A stretch of 64,000 bases of DNA, from the NCBI RefSeq assembly GCF_001420595.1, contig NZ_LJIX01000006.1, positions 2,837,058-2,901,057 of the forward strand, in the 5' to 3' direction. A program made the position numbers and the translations under genes. The notes under the pieces were generated by a model. That model was not told the origin of the DNA. It searched no databases and saw nothing but the letters and a program-made list of their open reading frames with translations. Shown in pieces: positions 54,044 to 62,761 of the stretch (position 1 is the first letter of the stretch; each line of letters begins with the position of its first letter). This DNA is from Cytobacillus solani. GTDB taxonomy: Bacteria > Bacillota > Bacilli > Bacillales > Cytobacillaceae.

Positions 54044-54263
54044 CTACGATTTATCCTCCTTTCACAATCAATGCTTACTATACCAAAAAAATATGCAGAT
54101 TTTATGCATTTGATTTAGCTGAACATGTGTATTTTCTTTGTCAAAAATATGATAAAATAAACATTCTAGTTCCATTATATCATTTTTACTTTTTTTTATT
54201 TATTAAGGATGTTATATATACTATTTAATGCTTATTAGTCAAAAATAGGGACGGTGACTGTCA

Positions 54264-54899
54264 TTGGTATCTAAGGTCTCTACGAGAGATAAAATACTTG
54301 AATTATTAAAAAAAGAGACTAATTTAACTGTTGGTGAACTTTCGACGTCTTTAGGAATTACAGAAATGGCTATCCGAAAACATTTACATATTCTAGAACG
54401 AGATTCATTCCTTGTCATAAATGAGGTTAGACAACCAATGGGAAGACCCATCCTGGTTTATTCATTATCTCTAAAAGCAGAAGAGCTATTCCCAAAAAGT
54501 TATGAAAATTTAACCGTTGAATTTCTCCATGATCTAAAAGAATTACATGGAGAAGGAATGATTGATTATCTACTAGAAAAAAGAAGTGAACGACTTAAAA
54601 ATAGTTACTTACAAAACATGCAAAATAAGAACTTCGAAGAAAAGATAGAAGAGCTTAAAAATATTCAAATAAAAAAGGGATATATGGCAGATGTAACAAA
54701 AATAGATAACGAGACATATGAATTAGTAGAATATAACTGTCCTATCTTTACTGTAGCAAAAGAGTATAAAAAAGCTTGTTCTTGTGAAACTGAAATGTTT
54801 AAGGAAGTCTTAGGAACCAGCAATGTAAAAAGATTAACCTGTAAAGCTGATAATGATGAGCACTGTAGATTTTTAATGAAGGATACTGACTTGAAATAG
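54264..54899 (+). CDS. DeoR/SufR-like HTH regulator with Cys-rich C-terminus
   Basis: 211 residues from a TTG (GGTGA upstream). N-terminal winged HTH STRDKILELLKKETNLTVGELSTSLGITEMAIRKHLHILERD. The C-terminus has Cys in YNCPIF, KKACSCE, RLTCKAD and EHCRF, the pattern found in SufR-type and methanogen-like regulators that may bind an Fe-S cluster or metal. It is divergent from the cueP-like gene. A role in redox or metal response is inferred from the Cys residues and neighbour. Confidence 0.8.
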   Translation: MVSKVSTRDKILELLKKETNLTVGELSTSLGITEMAIRKHLHILERDSFLVINEVRQPMGRPILVYSLSLKAEELFPKSYENLTVEFLHDLKELHGEGMIDYLLEKRSERLKNSYLQNMQNKNFEEKIEELKNIQIKKGYMADVTKIDNETYELVEYNCPIFTVAKEYKKACSCETEMFKEVLGTSNVKRLTCKADNDEHCRFLMKDTDLK

Positions 54900-54900
54900 A

Positions 54901-54940
54901 AAAATGCTAACGAACCTTTATCGTTAGCATTTTTTATTTT
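54901..54940 (+). terminator. Terminator of the HTH regulator gene
   Basis: AAAATGCTAACGA pairs with TCGTTAGCATTTT across a 7-nt loop, then a T-rich run, directly after the stop codon. Confidence 0.92.
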
Positions 54941-55055
54941 CTTGTTACCGTGATCTCGCTTTTTTGACCTTTGTCGGGCACATGCTGCCTTCTCTTGTTA
55001 CCTTTTTTTCTCTCTTTTAACTTTCATGGGCACATGATCATAATCTTGATACTGT
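54941..55055. repeat. Degenerate tandem repeat, ~52-bp period
   Basis: CTTGTTACC at 54941 and 54994 and CTTGATACT at 55045; GGGCACATG at 54976 and 55028. Units share the GGGCAxxATG / CTCTTxTTACC / TTTTT pattern with the array at 22705-22860. Confidence 0.65.
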
Positions 55056-55074
55056 AAAACTGCATGAAAAATAA

Positions 55075-55116
55075 AAATTCCCCGATAAGATATGACATCA
55101 AATCTTATCGGGAAAT
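55075..55116 (-). terminator. Terminator of trhO
   Basis: TCCCGATAAGAT pairs with ATCTTATCGGGA across ~10 nt; on the minus strand AATTTTTATTTTT follows. ~45 bp after the stop. Confidence 0.8.
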
Positions 55117-55155
55117 TGACAAACTATTATTCATGATACACAAATTCAGGGGTTC

Positions 55156-56130
55156 TCATCTAACTTCTACCATATTTTCTTCTATTAACTTCAATCTCTC
55201 AGAAACCTCTTCATCCCTTAATTCATGTTCTTTCACATAACGGTTTCGTGGGTGAACCCGACATTCATGTGTACATCCGCGTAAATATTTGTGCTCATTT
55301 TCTTCGGAACAAATAATTTGTTTGTTGCACTCAGGATTAGCACAGTTTACGTAGCGCTCACTTGGTTCTCCCGAAAAGTAATCTTTCCCAACAATAACAT
55401 GTTCTTTCTGATTAATCGGAACGCTAATTCGCTCATCAAATACATAACATTGTCCATCCCAAAGTTCCCCTTGAACCTCAGAATCTTTTCCGTACGTCAC
55501 AATACCCCCATGCAGCTGGCCTACATCTTGGAATCCTTCTTTTACTAGCCAGCCGGAGAACTTTTCACAGCGGATGCCGCCAGTGCAGTAAGTTAGGATT
55601 TTTTTATCAGCAAACTCCTCTTTATTTTCCTTTATCCATTGAGGTAATTCGCGGAATGCCTTAATGTCTGGTCTTACTGCACCTCTAAAATGACCTAAAT
55701 CATATTCATAATCATTTCTAGCGTCAATCACTACTGTATTCTCATCCTGCATCGCTTCATAAAATTCTTTCGGGCTTAAATATTGACCAGTTACCTCTTT
55801 CGGATTAATGTCATCCTCTAAACGAAGAGTAACAAGCTCTTTTCTTGGACGTACATGCATCTTTTTAAAAGCATGGTGTTCAGCTTCATCTATTTTAAAA
55901 ACAATTTCTGCAAATCGAGTATCTGCTTTCATTGTCTCCATGTAACGTTCGGTTTGTTCGAATGTACCGGAAACCGTTCCATTTATCCCTTCTTCAGCGA
56001 CAAGAATTCTGCCCTTTAGTTCAAGCTCTTTACACAATTTCAAATGGTCACTTGCAAACTCTTCAGGATTTTCAATAGGAACATACAGATAATACAAAAG
56101 GACTCTAAACGGTTTATTTTGTTCTGACAT
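55156..56130 (-). CDS. trhO: tRNA uridine(34) hydroxylase TrhO (rhodanese-domain)
   Basis: 324 residues from the ATG at 56130 (AGGTGG upstream). N-terminal acylphosphatase-like domain ([15 protein letters not shown]), central rhodanese with the active Cys182 in [17 protein letters not shown], and a C-terminal Cys-rich segment ([15 protein letters not shown] ... [14 protein letters not shown]). This matches YbfQ/YceA, which hydroxylates U34 of certain tRNAs using O2 (the 5-methoxyuridine pathway in Bacillus). Confidence 0.93.
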   Translation of the reverse strand: MSEQNKPFRVLLYYLYVPIENPEEFASDHLKLCKELELKGRILVAEEGINGTVSGTFEQTERYMETMKADTRFAEIVFKIDEAEHHAFKKMHVRPRKELVTLRLEDDINPKEVTGQYLSPKEFYEAMQDENTVVIDARNDYEYDLGHFRGAVRPDIKAFRELPQWIKENKEEFADKKILTYCTGGIRCEKFSGWLVKEGFQDVGQLHGGIVTYGKDSEVQGELWDGQCYVFDERISVPINQKEHVIVGKDYFSGEPSERYVNCANPECNKQIICSEENEHKYLRGCTHECRVHPRNRYVKEHELRDEEVSERLKLIEENMVEVR

Positions 56131-56229
56131 TTTAAAACTACCACCTATCATTATTAATATTTGCAAGATATTAATGCATTTAGGTAGGATCAAACATACC
56201 TTATTGCTATTCTTACAATTTTACTATTT

Positions 56230-57150
56230 CTATAATTCTTCACCTATAATAATTACTTCTGTTTCTAAATCAATATCAAAATTTTTCTTAACTGTCTCTT
56301 TAATTACATTAATTAAATCAATATAGTCTTTTGAGGTAGCCTGATCAATATTAACGATAAAGCCAGCATGTTTTGTCGATACCTCTGCTCCGCCAACTCT
56401 GGTACCTTGAAGCTTGCTATCTTGAATTAATTTCCCGGCAAAGTGTCCAGGTGGTCGCTTAAAAACACTCCCACAAGACGGATATTCCAGCGGCTGTTTT
56501 GATTTTCTGGCAGTGGTGAATTCATGCATCTTTTGTTTGATCCATTTGGGATCACCCTTTTTCAGCTGAAATACAGCTTCTAAAATAACATAGTCCCTAT
56601 TCATGAAAATGCTTTTACGATAGTTTAGTTGCAATTCTTCTTTTGATAAAGTTAAAATTTCACCATCCCTTGTCAAAGCCGTAGCTTTATCAAGTACATC
56701 TGAAATTTGTCCTCCATATGCACCAGCATTCATATATAATGCTCCGCCAACACTACCTGGAATTCCACATGCGAACTCTAAACCAGTCAATTCATGTTCT
56801 AATGCAAAGCTAGAGACAGCAATAATGGCAGCTCCGCTTTGAGCTGTTATAACATCATTTTTTATACTTATATGATTAAACTTTGAAAGACATAAAGTAA
56901 TTCCACGAATGCCGCCATCTCTCACGATGACGTTAGAACCACTTCCAAGTATTGTGACAGGAATTTTGAACTTTTTTGCCTGCTTCAAGACTGTCTTTAT
57001 TTCAGATAAACTAGATGGCGTAATAAAAAGATCTGCCTCTCCACCAAGTTTTGTAAACGTATGATGTTTAATCGGCTCCAATAATTTAATATTTTCCTCC
57101 ATTACCTCATCCGATATACTGTTCATAAAAAGCTGATATTCACTCATCAT
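56230..57150 (-). CDS. murB: UDP-N-acetylenolpyruvoylglucosamine reductase
   Basis: 306 residues. FAD-binding PCMH domain with GSGSNVIVRDGGIRG and AGAAIIAVS-like AQSGAAIIAVSSFAL, GIPGSVGGALYMNAGAYG, YRKSIF, and the catalytic Ser in YPSCGSVFKRPPGHFAGKLI. It belongs to type II (Bacillus) MurB. It reduces UDP-GlcNAc-enolpyruvate to UDP-MurNAc with NADPH for wall synthesis. Stand-alone, so it may be a second MurB. Confidence 0.95.
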   Translation of the reverse strand: MMSEYQLFMNSISDEVMEENIKLLEPIKHHTFTKLGGEADLFITPSSLSEIKTVLKQAKKFKIPVTILGSGSNVIVRDGGIRGITLCLSKFNHISIKNDVITAQSGAAIIAVSSFALEHELTGLEFACGIPGSVGGALYMNAGAYGGQISDVLDKATALTRDGEILTLSKEELQLNYRKSIFMNRDYVILEAVFQLKKGDPKWIKQKMHEFTTARKSKQPLEYPSCGSVFKRPPGHFAGKLIQDSKLQGTRVGGAEVSTKHAGFIVNIDQATSKDYIDLINVIKETVKKNFDIDLETEVIIIGEEL

Positions 57151-57390
57151 TTTTCTCCTTCAATCCTAAATAGATATCCTATTCCCCTATATTTAATGAT
57201 ATCTATCCTAGAAATGTGTTCGATCAAATGACTACCCCTGATAGAACATTATTAAGTTTTTATACCAAAATGTATAAAAACTCCTTGCTACTATACCATA
57301 CTATCCTAATTTTTTCATCCTTTCGAAAAAGTAATTATTTATTCGTTATAATCAATTCATTTATTTAACTCCCATCACAAATTTCTACGA

Positions 57391-57545
57391 TTACAATGCC
57401 AGTAATTGTTTCTCCTCTTGGATTGCTGGGAGGATCTCTGCAGCAATCAGCTCAATTTTTTTCACCATTTTATTTTTTTGCATGCTACCAAAGTCAATTT
57501 ATGTCATGAATCTTTGTTGACCAGATCCATCATACGATCTCACAT
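57391..57545 (-). pseudogene. Remnant of a flavin-dependent (luciferase-like) monooxygenase C-terminus
   Basis: A minus-strand frame reads IDFGSMQKNKMVKKIELIAA and ends EILPAIQEEKQLLAL, resembling the C-terminal end of LLM-class flavin oxidoreductases (…GSM…MxSIELxAxEVLP). The stretch DGSGQQRFMT lies upstream in the same frame behind a TAA. No start or other domain remains. The rest of the 547-bp gap 57151-57697 holds promoters and the terminator at 57632-57662, no other gene. Confidence 0.4.
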
Positions 57546-57631
57546 ATCGTTTCCATCTACATGGCTATCTTTCATTTCACTTTAATCCTCAACTTAAAAT
57601 CGATCAAGCAGAATATCTTGAATTCAAGATT

Positions 57632-57662
57632 TAAAAAAGTTACTCAGAAATTTGAGTAACTT
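57632..57662 (-). terminator. Terminator of the 57698-58267 gene
   Basis: AAGTTACTCA pairs with TGAGTAACTT across a short AT loop; on the minus strand a T6 run follows. Confidence 0.85.
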
Positions 57663-57697
57663 AAAATATTTTAACAACAAGTTATTTTTACATTTTA

Positions 57698-58267
57698 CTA
57701 ATCTGTCTGAATTTCATATTTAAACACCGTTTCGTCAACATCAAACCAAATAACCAGCCATTCACTATCTATACTAATAAATCCCCTCTCATTTCCAAGG
57801 TAATAGACAATATTGTTATCATCTGTAAAATACTCTGTATCATCAGGTTTTCCCAATAACGTGATGACCTCTTCTTTTGACAGCCCGATTAATTTAGTTC
57901 TACTCAGCAGATCATCAACCATATATACTCGCTCATCAGATTTAGCCAGCCAACGTTCGGAAGAAAAATTTGCTTTGTTTTCATTCCTACCTATAACAGT
58001 AAAACAATAGATAAGGAGTACAAAGCATAGGGTTGTAACGATCAAACAAGCAAATCTCCCCTCCCTATGATGCCTTATATCCGTATACTTCCATAAAACT
58101 AGTAATAATAAAATTAATAGGCCCACTGGCATAAGAATGGCTGATACACTTAAACCACTAAATGTAGGATGAAGTGAATGGATGTAAATACTGTAACCAA
58201 AATAAATTAACACGTATAGAACAATATACCCTCCAAAAATAAAGTAAAAAAATTTTTTCATTTTCAA
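57698..58267 (-). CDS. Membrane protein with SmpA/OmlA-like C-terminal domain
   Basis: 189 residues. Three hydrophobic helices (~5-27, ~40-60, ~73-93) are followed by a soluble domain with GLSKEEVITLLGKPDDTEYFTDDNNIVYYLG, the pattern of the SmpA/OmlA (BamE-like) fold. Such small domains occur in Gram-positive membrane proteins of unknown role. Possibly in an operon with the lipoprotein and cupin genes just upstream. Confidence 0.65.
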   Translation of the reverse strand: MKMKKFFYFIFGGYIVLYVLIYFGYSIYIHSLHPTFSGLSVSAILMPVGLLILLLLVLWKYTDIRHHREGRFACLIVTTLCFVLLIYCFTVIGRNENKANFSSERWLAKSDERVYMVDDLLSRTKLIGLSKEEVITLLGKPDDTEYFTDDNNIVYYLGNERGFISIDSEWLVIWFDVDETVFKYEIQTD

Positions 58268-58319
58268 CTGCCTTTATATGTGAATTGTTATATCGTTGCT
58301 TTCATCTTAGAAAAAATTA

Positions 58320-58787
58320 TTAATCTTGCTTTACTAACTCGATCATTTCTTTTTTTTCATCCCACATAATTGTTAATTTAATCGTTTCTGGAAAATCCCC
58401 ATTAACTAATTCTGCATTTATTTCAGTTGCTGTATGAAAATTACGGACTCCCTTTAAGGGCTGAGGAAAGCTGCTTTCCAAACTAGATGAATCCCCAATC
58501 TTGAGTGAATACTCAATTTCCCCAATTCCATGTGTTCCTTGTTCTTCAACTGAAGCTGTTCGATCTGTAATATACTGAATGTATAAGGATTCAAAGACTG
58601 AAGTTCTTACTCTTGATATTGTATACGTACTGAACCATTCTTCCCCTTCTCCAAAATAAGTAATATTTTTGTTAGATTGCTCCGTATCACTCTTATCATT
58701 TTGGGGATTCACTATTTTAGCCTCACTTGTACATCCGAACATAATGAAAATCAATAAAAATAACGATATAATATGCACCCTTTTCAT
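58320..58787 (-). CDS. Putative lipoprotein, unknown function
   Basis: 155 residues with signal peptide and lipobox IMFGC. The rest is a beta-rich polar sequence without a recognised domain. It follows the cupin gene by 8 bp. Confidence 0.65.
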   Translation of the reverse strand: MKRVHIISLFLLIFIMFGCTSEAKIVNPQNDKSDTEQSNKNITYFGEGEEWFSTYTISRVRTSVFESLYIQYITDRTASVEEQGTHGIGEIEYSLKIGDSSSLESSFPQPLKGVRNFHTATEINAELVNGDFPETIKLTIMWDEKKEMIELVKQD

Positions 58788-58795
58788 TAAAATAC

Positions 58796-59161
58796 CTACT
58801 TATTCGTATTCTTCAATGGCATAAAATCCAATGGACATAATTCTTCACTTTCTATAACAATTGCCGTTAACCCTGCATCTGTTTTTGTTTCATGCCACTC
58901 GCCTTTCTCCCAAAAAACTGCCTCTCCGGGATGTACCTTTACATACTCTTTTATTTCCCCACGTACGTAGCCTTCACCACTAACAATTAAAAGAAGCTGG
59001 GGTACAAGCGCTTGGTGAAACCCAATAACTCCATTTTCACCTAAGTGCATGCATCCGATATGTGCTTCTGCTTTTGTTTGAATGATACGTGACATTTTAA
59101 AATCAGAATTGAACTTTCTGATTTCTTTTCCATTATCTTTATTAAAAGAATAGATCTTCAT
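58796..59161 (-). CDS. Cupin-domain protein
   Basis: 121 residues. A single cupin fold is suggested by GCMHLGENGVIGFHQALVPQLLLIVSGEGYVRG and the HPGEAVFWEKGEWHETKT block, whose His residues could hold a metal. Ligand unknown. First of three closely spaced minus-strand genes. Confidence 0.75.
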   Translation of the reverse strand: MKIYSFNKDNGKEIRKFNSDFKMSRIIQTKAEAHIGCMHLGENGVIGFHQALVPQLLLIVSGEGYVRGEIKEYVKVHPGEAVFWEKGEWHETKTDAGLTAIVIESEELCPLDFMPLKNTNK

Positions 59162-59360
59162 AAAATCGCCCTCCTATAATTTAGAAAAGTTAGCAAATGC
59201 TTCTTGTATTTAAATTACTAGATTCGTTATTTCAGAATACATTCCTCTTTTTTGGCTTATTTATTTTTACAATTGTATCAACTTGTCCAAATAGTTGAAT
59301 CCAAGCGAAAAGCTGTTAAAGTATGAATGAAGGGAAGAAATTTTTGGAGGAACCATAGAA

Positions 59361-60056
59361 ATGAGTATAAATATTTTAGTCGTTGATGATGAAAAGGAAA
59401 TTGCAGATTTAGTCGAAGTTTATTTAAAAAATGAAAATTATACTGTTTTTAAGTTTTATACTGCTAAGGAAGCTCTTAATTGCATTAACACGGAAAAACT
59501 GGACCTTGCCATTCTTGATGTGATGTTGCCGGAAATAGATGGATTTGCCATTTGTCAGAAAATCAGAGAAAAATTCCATTTCCCTATTATAATGCTAACC
59601 GCCAAGGATGAAGAAATCGATAAAATTACTGGCTTAACATTAGGTGCGGATGATTATTTAACAAAACCCTTTCGTCCTTTGGAGCTGATTGCCCGTGTAA
59701 AAGCTCAGCTTCGGAGATTTACAAAGTATAATCAGCAGGATACAGAAGAAAATGAACATATCATCACCATCTCAGGTTTAGTCCTTGATCAAAATACGAG
59801 GAAGTGCCAATTAAACGAAAAAACCTTATCGCTGACACCGACAGAATTCTCCATTCTTTGGTTTCTATGCCTAAATCGAGGTCGTGTTGTTAGTTCAGAG
59901 GAATTATTCAAGGAAGTATGGGGTGAAAAATATTTTAGCAGCAATAATACGGTCATGGTTCATATTAGACATATACGTGAAAAAATGACTGATTCCGCTG
60001 AAAATCCCAAATATATAAAAACGGTCTGGGGAGTGGGGTATACGATTGAAAAATGA
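59361..60056 (+). CDS. vanR: VanR-family response regulator
   Basis: 231 residues. Receiver with phospho-acceptor D53 (LAILDVMLPEIDGF) and TKPFRPLELIARVKAQLRR, then a winged helix with SLTPTEFSILWFLC and KYIKTVWGVGYTIEK. From memory, large stretches are near-identical to VanR of enterococcal glycopeptide-resistance clusters. It should activate the downstream carboxypeptidase gene. GGAGG precedes the ATG. No vanH, ligase or vanX genes lie in the window. Confidence 0.9.
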   Translation: MSINILVVDDEKEIADLVEVYLKNENYTVFKFYTAKEALNCINTEKLDLAILDVMLPEIDGFAICQKIREKFHFPIIMLTAKDEEIDKITGLTLGADDYLTKPFRPLELIARVKAQLRRFTKYNQQDTEENEHIITISGLVLDQNTRKCQLNEKTLSLTPTEFSILWFLCLNRGRVVSSEELFKEVWGEKYFSSNNTVMVHIRHIREKMTDSAENPKYIKTVWGVGYTIEK

Positions 60057-61173
60057 ATTTAGCAAATTAAAAAGGAAAATCATTCTTCAGATTACTTTAA
60101 TTTTACTCTTAACGATCATTGTCGGTTATTTTATTTACTTTGCTTTAATTGATGGTGTCTTGCAGGCTCCTTTTGCCAATATGTTTATTAACTTTTGTGA
60201 AAAGGTGCTTCAGCTCGATTTCTATACTGCACAAAATATTTACTCATCTATATTTCAACTGAATAAACCATTGTGGCTTGCGATTGGGTTCATACTATTG
60301 CTGCTTGTTATTTTTTACCTGGCACTCTCTCGATTTACACGCTATTTTAATAAAATTAGTGAAGGAGTTGATAGGCTAACTGAGGAATCAGAAGCCGAAA
60401 TTCAACTTCCTGCGGAATTGGATTTTATGGAAAAAAAGCTGAATACCGTCAAAAGTAAACTTGAAAAGCGTGCAATGGATGCAAAGGAAGCAGAACAGCG
60501 AAAAAATGATCTTGTCGTCTATTTAGCCCATGATATAAAAACTCCATTGACATCAGTCATTGGCTATTTAAGTCTTTTAGATGAGGCATCCGATATGCCA
60601 ATGGAGCAAAAAGAGAAATATTTGAAAATTACGTTGGAAAAAGCAACGCGTTTAGAACATTTGATCAATGAATTTTTCGATATTACAAGATTCAATTTAC
60701 AATCGATTTTGCTTGAAAAAGAAACAATCAATCTGAACTATATGCTCATGCAAATGGCAGATGAATTCTATCCCTTACTTGCCCCAAACGGAAAGCAAGC
60801 AATTGTGGAGGTCGAGGAAGATCTTAAGATCGATGCTGATGCAAATAAATTAGCAAGGGTATTTAACAATATATTGAAAAATGCAATCGCCTATAGCTAT
60901 GAGAATAGCATCATTGAAATTAGCGGTACTAGGAAGAATGAACAGGCAATCATTACTTTTACCAATAAAGGGAAGATCATTCCTCCTCAAAAGTTAGATA
61001 TGATTTTTGAAAAATTCTATAGACTAGATACTTCACGTGCTACTCAGACAGGTGGGGCTGGATTAGGGCTAGCTATTGCTAAAGAAATTGTCCATGCTCA
61101 TGGAGGGAGCATTTCTGCGGAAAGTATTGATGAAAAAACGGTATTTACGGTTACGATTCCGATCCACTCTTAA
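60046..61173 (+). CDS. vanS: VanS-family sensor histidine kinase
   Basis: 375 residues from a TTG overlapping vanR by 11 bp. Two transmembrane helices (~15-33 and ~77-95) flank a short ~40-residue extracellular loop. The H-box is LAHDIKTPLTSVIGYLSLLDEA (His162), followed by ATP-binding motifs NILKNAIAYSYEN and GGAGLGLAIAKEIV. The catalytic half closely resembles VanS of VanA/B-type clusters, while the sensor loop differs, so the ligand may not be vancomycin. Confidence 0.9.
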   Translation: MKNEFSKLKRKIILQITLILLLTIIVGYFIYFALIDGVLQAPFANMFINFCEKVLQLDFYTAQNIYSSIFQLNKPLWLAIGFILLLLVIFYLALSRFTRYFNKISEGVDRLTEESEAEIQLPAELDFMEKKLNTVKSKLEKRAMDAKEAEQRKNDLVVYLAHDIKTPLTSVIGYLSLLDEASDMPMEQKEKYLKITLEKATRLEHLINEFFDITRFNLQSILLEKETINLNYMLMQMADEFYPLLAPNGKQAIVEVEEDLKIDADANKLARVFNNILKNAIAYSYENSIIEISGTRKNEQAIITFTNKGKIIPPQKLDMIFEKFYRLDTSRATQTGGAGLGLAIAKEIVHAHGGSISAESIDEKTVFTVTIPIHS

Positions 61174-61211
61174 GAAAATCTTAAGATTTCAATAATGGAA
61201 AATTAAAAACT

Positions 61212-61262
61212 AACTCCTTCTTTCATGTTTTAATTAGTGAAGCAATGAGAAGGAGTTGTTTT
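61212..61262 (+). promoter_or_regulatory. Hairpin masking the ribosome binding site of the carboxypeptidase gene
   Basis: AACTCCTTCT (61212-61221) is perfectly complementary to AGAAGGAGTT (61248-61257). The latter contains the ribosome site AAGGAG, 8 nt before the ATG at 61264. A T5 run follows, so an attenuator reading is also possible. Confidence 0.6.
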
Positions 61263-61263
61263 T

Positions 61264-62211
61264 ATGAGAAAAAGAAAACGTACAAATCGTACTGCTTGGA
61301 TCTTTACTTTTTTAATTGTCTTAACGATTTTTTTTATACCTTATGAAAAGTTTGATGGACTGATACAGGACATGCTTAATCATTATACGACGGAATATCC
61401 TTCAGAAAGTGATACCACACTCGATAGCAATGAAACAATAAATAGTGATCTGCATAGTCAAAATGCCATTTTAATAAATTTGAATGATCAAACAATCTTG
61501 ATGGAAAAACACAGTAAAGAAATTATCTTCCCTGCCTCCCTCACAAAAATTATGACTGCCTTGGTCGCAATTGAGAATATATCTGATTTAAAAAAGCGGA
61601 TTTCCCTTCCTGAAAACATGTTTTCTGACCTTTACACGGCTAATGCATCCATGGCAGGATTTCTCCCAAATGAAAAAGTAGCTGCCATTGATCTGCTTTA
61701 TGGAACAATGCTTCCATCTGGTGCCGAAGCTTCTATTGGACTGGCGAATGAGATTGCTGGATCAGAAACAGCGTTTGTTCATCTTATGAATGAGAAGGCA
61801 AAGCAGCTCGGGATGGAGGATACTCATTTTACAAACGCTACTGGTCTTCATCACAGAGATCATTATTCTAGTGTGAAGGATATTTCAATGTTACTGGAAT
61901 ATGCATTGAAAAATCAAACCTTTCGAACCATTTTTACAGCAGAAAGGTATTCTACATCACCATCAAATCTTCATCCAGATGGGATCACGTTTAAGAGCAG
62001 TATGTTTAAAAATATCGAGTCCTCCAATTTAATGAGCGGGGAGATTATTGGCGGAAAAACCGGCTATACAGAGCAAGCTGGACTATGTCTGGCGAGCATC
62101 GCTGAAATTAATGGGCAGGAATATCTCCTTATTACCGCAGGGGCAAATGGAGATCATCAGACAGAACAATACAATATAACAGATGCAATTGCAGTATATA
62201 AACAATTATAA
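61264..62211 (+). CDS. Serine-type D-alanyl-D-alanine carboxypeptidase (peptidase S11)
   Basis: 315 residues. N-terminal anchor (~10-27), then the penicillin-binding fold: SxxK at S92-K95 (FPASLTKIMTA), the second motif PSGAEASIG (S152-G-A, where classical PBP5 has SGN), and KTG at 265-267 (GGKTGYT). It removes terminal D-Ala from muropeptides outside the membrane, as VanY-type enzymes do. Directly behind VanR/VanS, 90 bp away. The missing Asn in SxN is seen in some D-Ala carboxypeptidases of this group, as I recall. Confidence 0.88.
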   Translation: MRKRKRTNRTAWIFTFLIVLTIFFIPYEKFDGLIQDMLNHYTTEYPSESDTTLDSNETINSDLHSQNAILINLNDQTILMEKHSKEIIFPASLTKIMTALVAIENISDLKKRISLPENMFSDLYTANASMAGFLPNEKVAAIDLLYGTMLPSGAEASIGLANEIAGSETAFVHLMNEKAKQLGMEDTHFTNATGLHHRDHYSSVKDISMLLEYALKNQTFRTIFTAERYSTSPSNLHPDGITFKSSMFKNIESSNLMSGEIIGGKTGYTEQAGLCLASIAEINGQEYLLITAGANGDHQTEQYNITDAIAVYKQL

Positions 62212-62227
62212 TCTTATTATTATACTA

Positions 62228-62270
62228 GGGCACCCCATACTATTTAAACGGGGTTCCCTTTTATATTTTA
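62228..62270 (+). terminator. Terminator of the VanRS/carboxypeptidase operon
   Basis: GGGCACCCC (62228-62236) pairs with GGGGTTCCC (62250-62258), one mismatch, followed by TTTT. 17 bp after the stop. Confidence 0.85.
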
Positions 62271-62302
62271 TACTTGGTACATTAATCGTTTTTATGAATT
62301 AT

Positions 62303-62743
62303 TTATAACTTTTTTTCTAGAATGATTTTTGGTTCACCTTCATCATCAGTATAAGTACCAATGATATCAAAGCCATTTTTAATGTTCAATATTAGCATAC
62401 TGCGCCATTTGTTTTTCGTTTTTGTTTGAACTGCTATATATCCTTTTTTTCTCAGCATTTCATGCTGCTTTTCCATCAAATAGCTTGCTATTCCTTGATT
62501 TCTATACTTTACATCCACTCCACCTAACCAGCTATAAAATTTATCGTTATCCAAAGAATAACCAATTTTATAGCCAATTACTTTTGAATTTTGTATAGCA
62601 ATATTAATTAATAAATTTGTTTTACTTTCCATTCGGTGACACAAGTGATCAGAATTGCCAAATATATTCTTATGTAGAAATAAAATGCCTTCCATTATCT
62701 TATTATCAGGCGTTGAATCAAAATATACATATTTAATATCCAT
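62303..62743 (-). CDS. GNAT-family N-acetyltransferase
   Basis: 146 residues. The acetyl-CoA loop is VKYRNQGIASYLMEKQHEMLRKKGY, followed by KNKWRSMLILNIKNGFDIIGTY. AAAGGAGTG ribosome site. Target unknown. Sits 18 bp downstream of the MOSC gene. Confidence 0.88.
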   Translation of the reverse strand: MDIKYVYFDSTPDNKIMEGILFLHKNIFGNSDHLCHRMESKTNLLINIAIQNSKVIGYKIGYSLDNDKFYSWLGGVDVKYRNQGIASYLMEKQHEMLRKKGYIAVQTKTKNKWRSMLILNIKNGFDIIGTYTDDEGEPKIILEKKL

Positions 62744-62761
62744 AGATTACACTCCTTTTGC

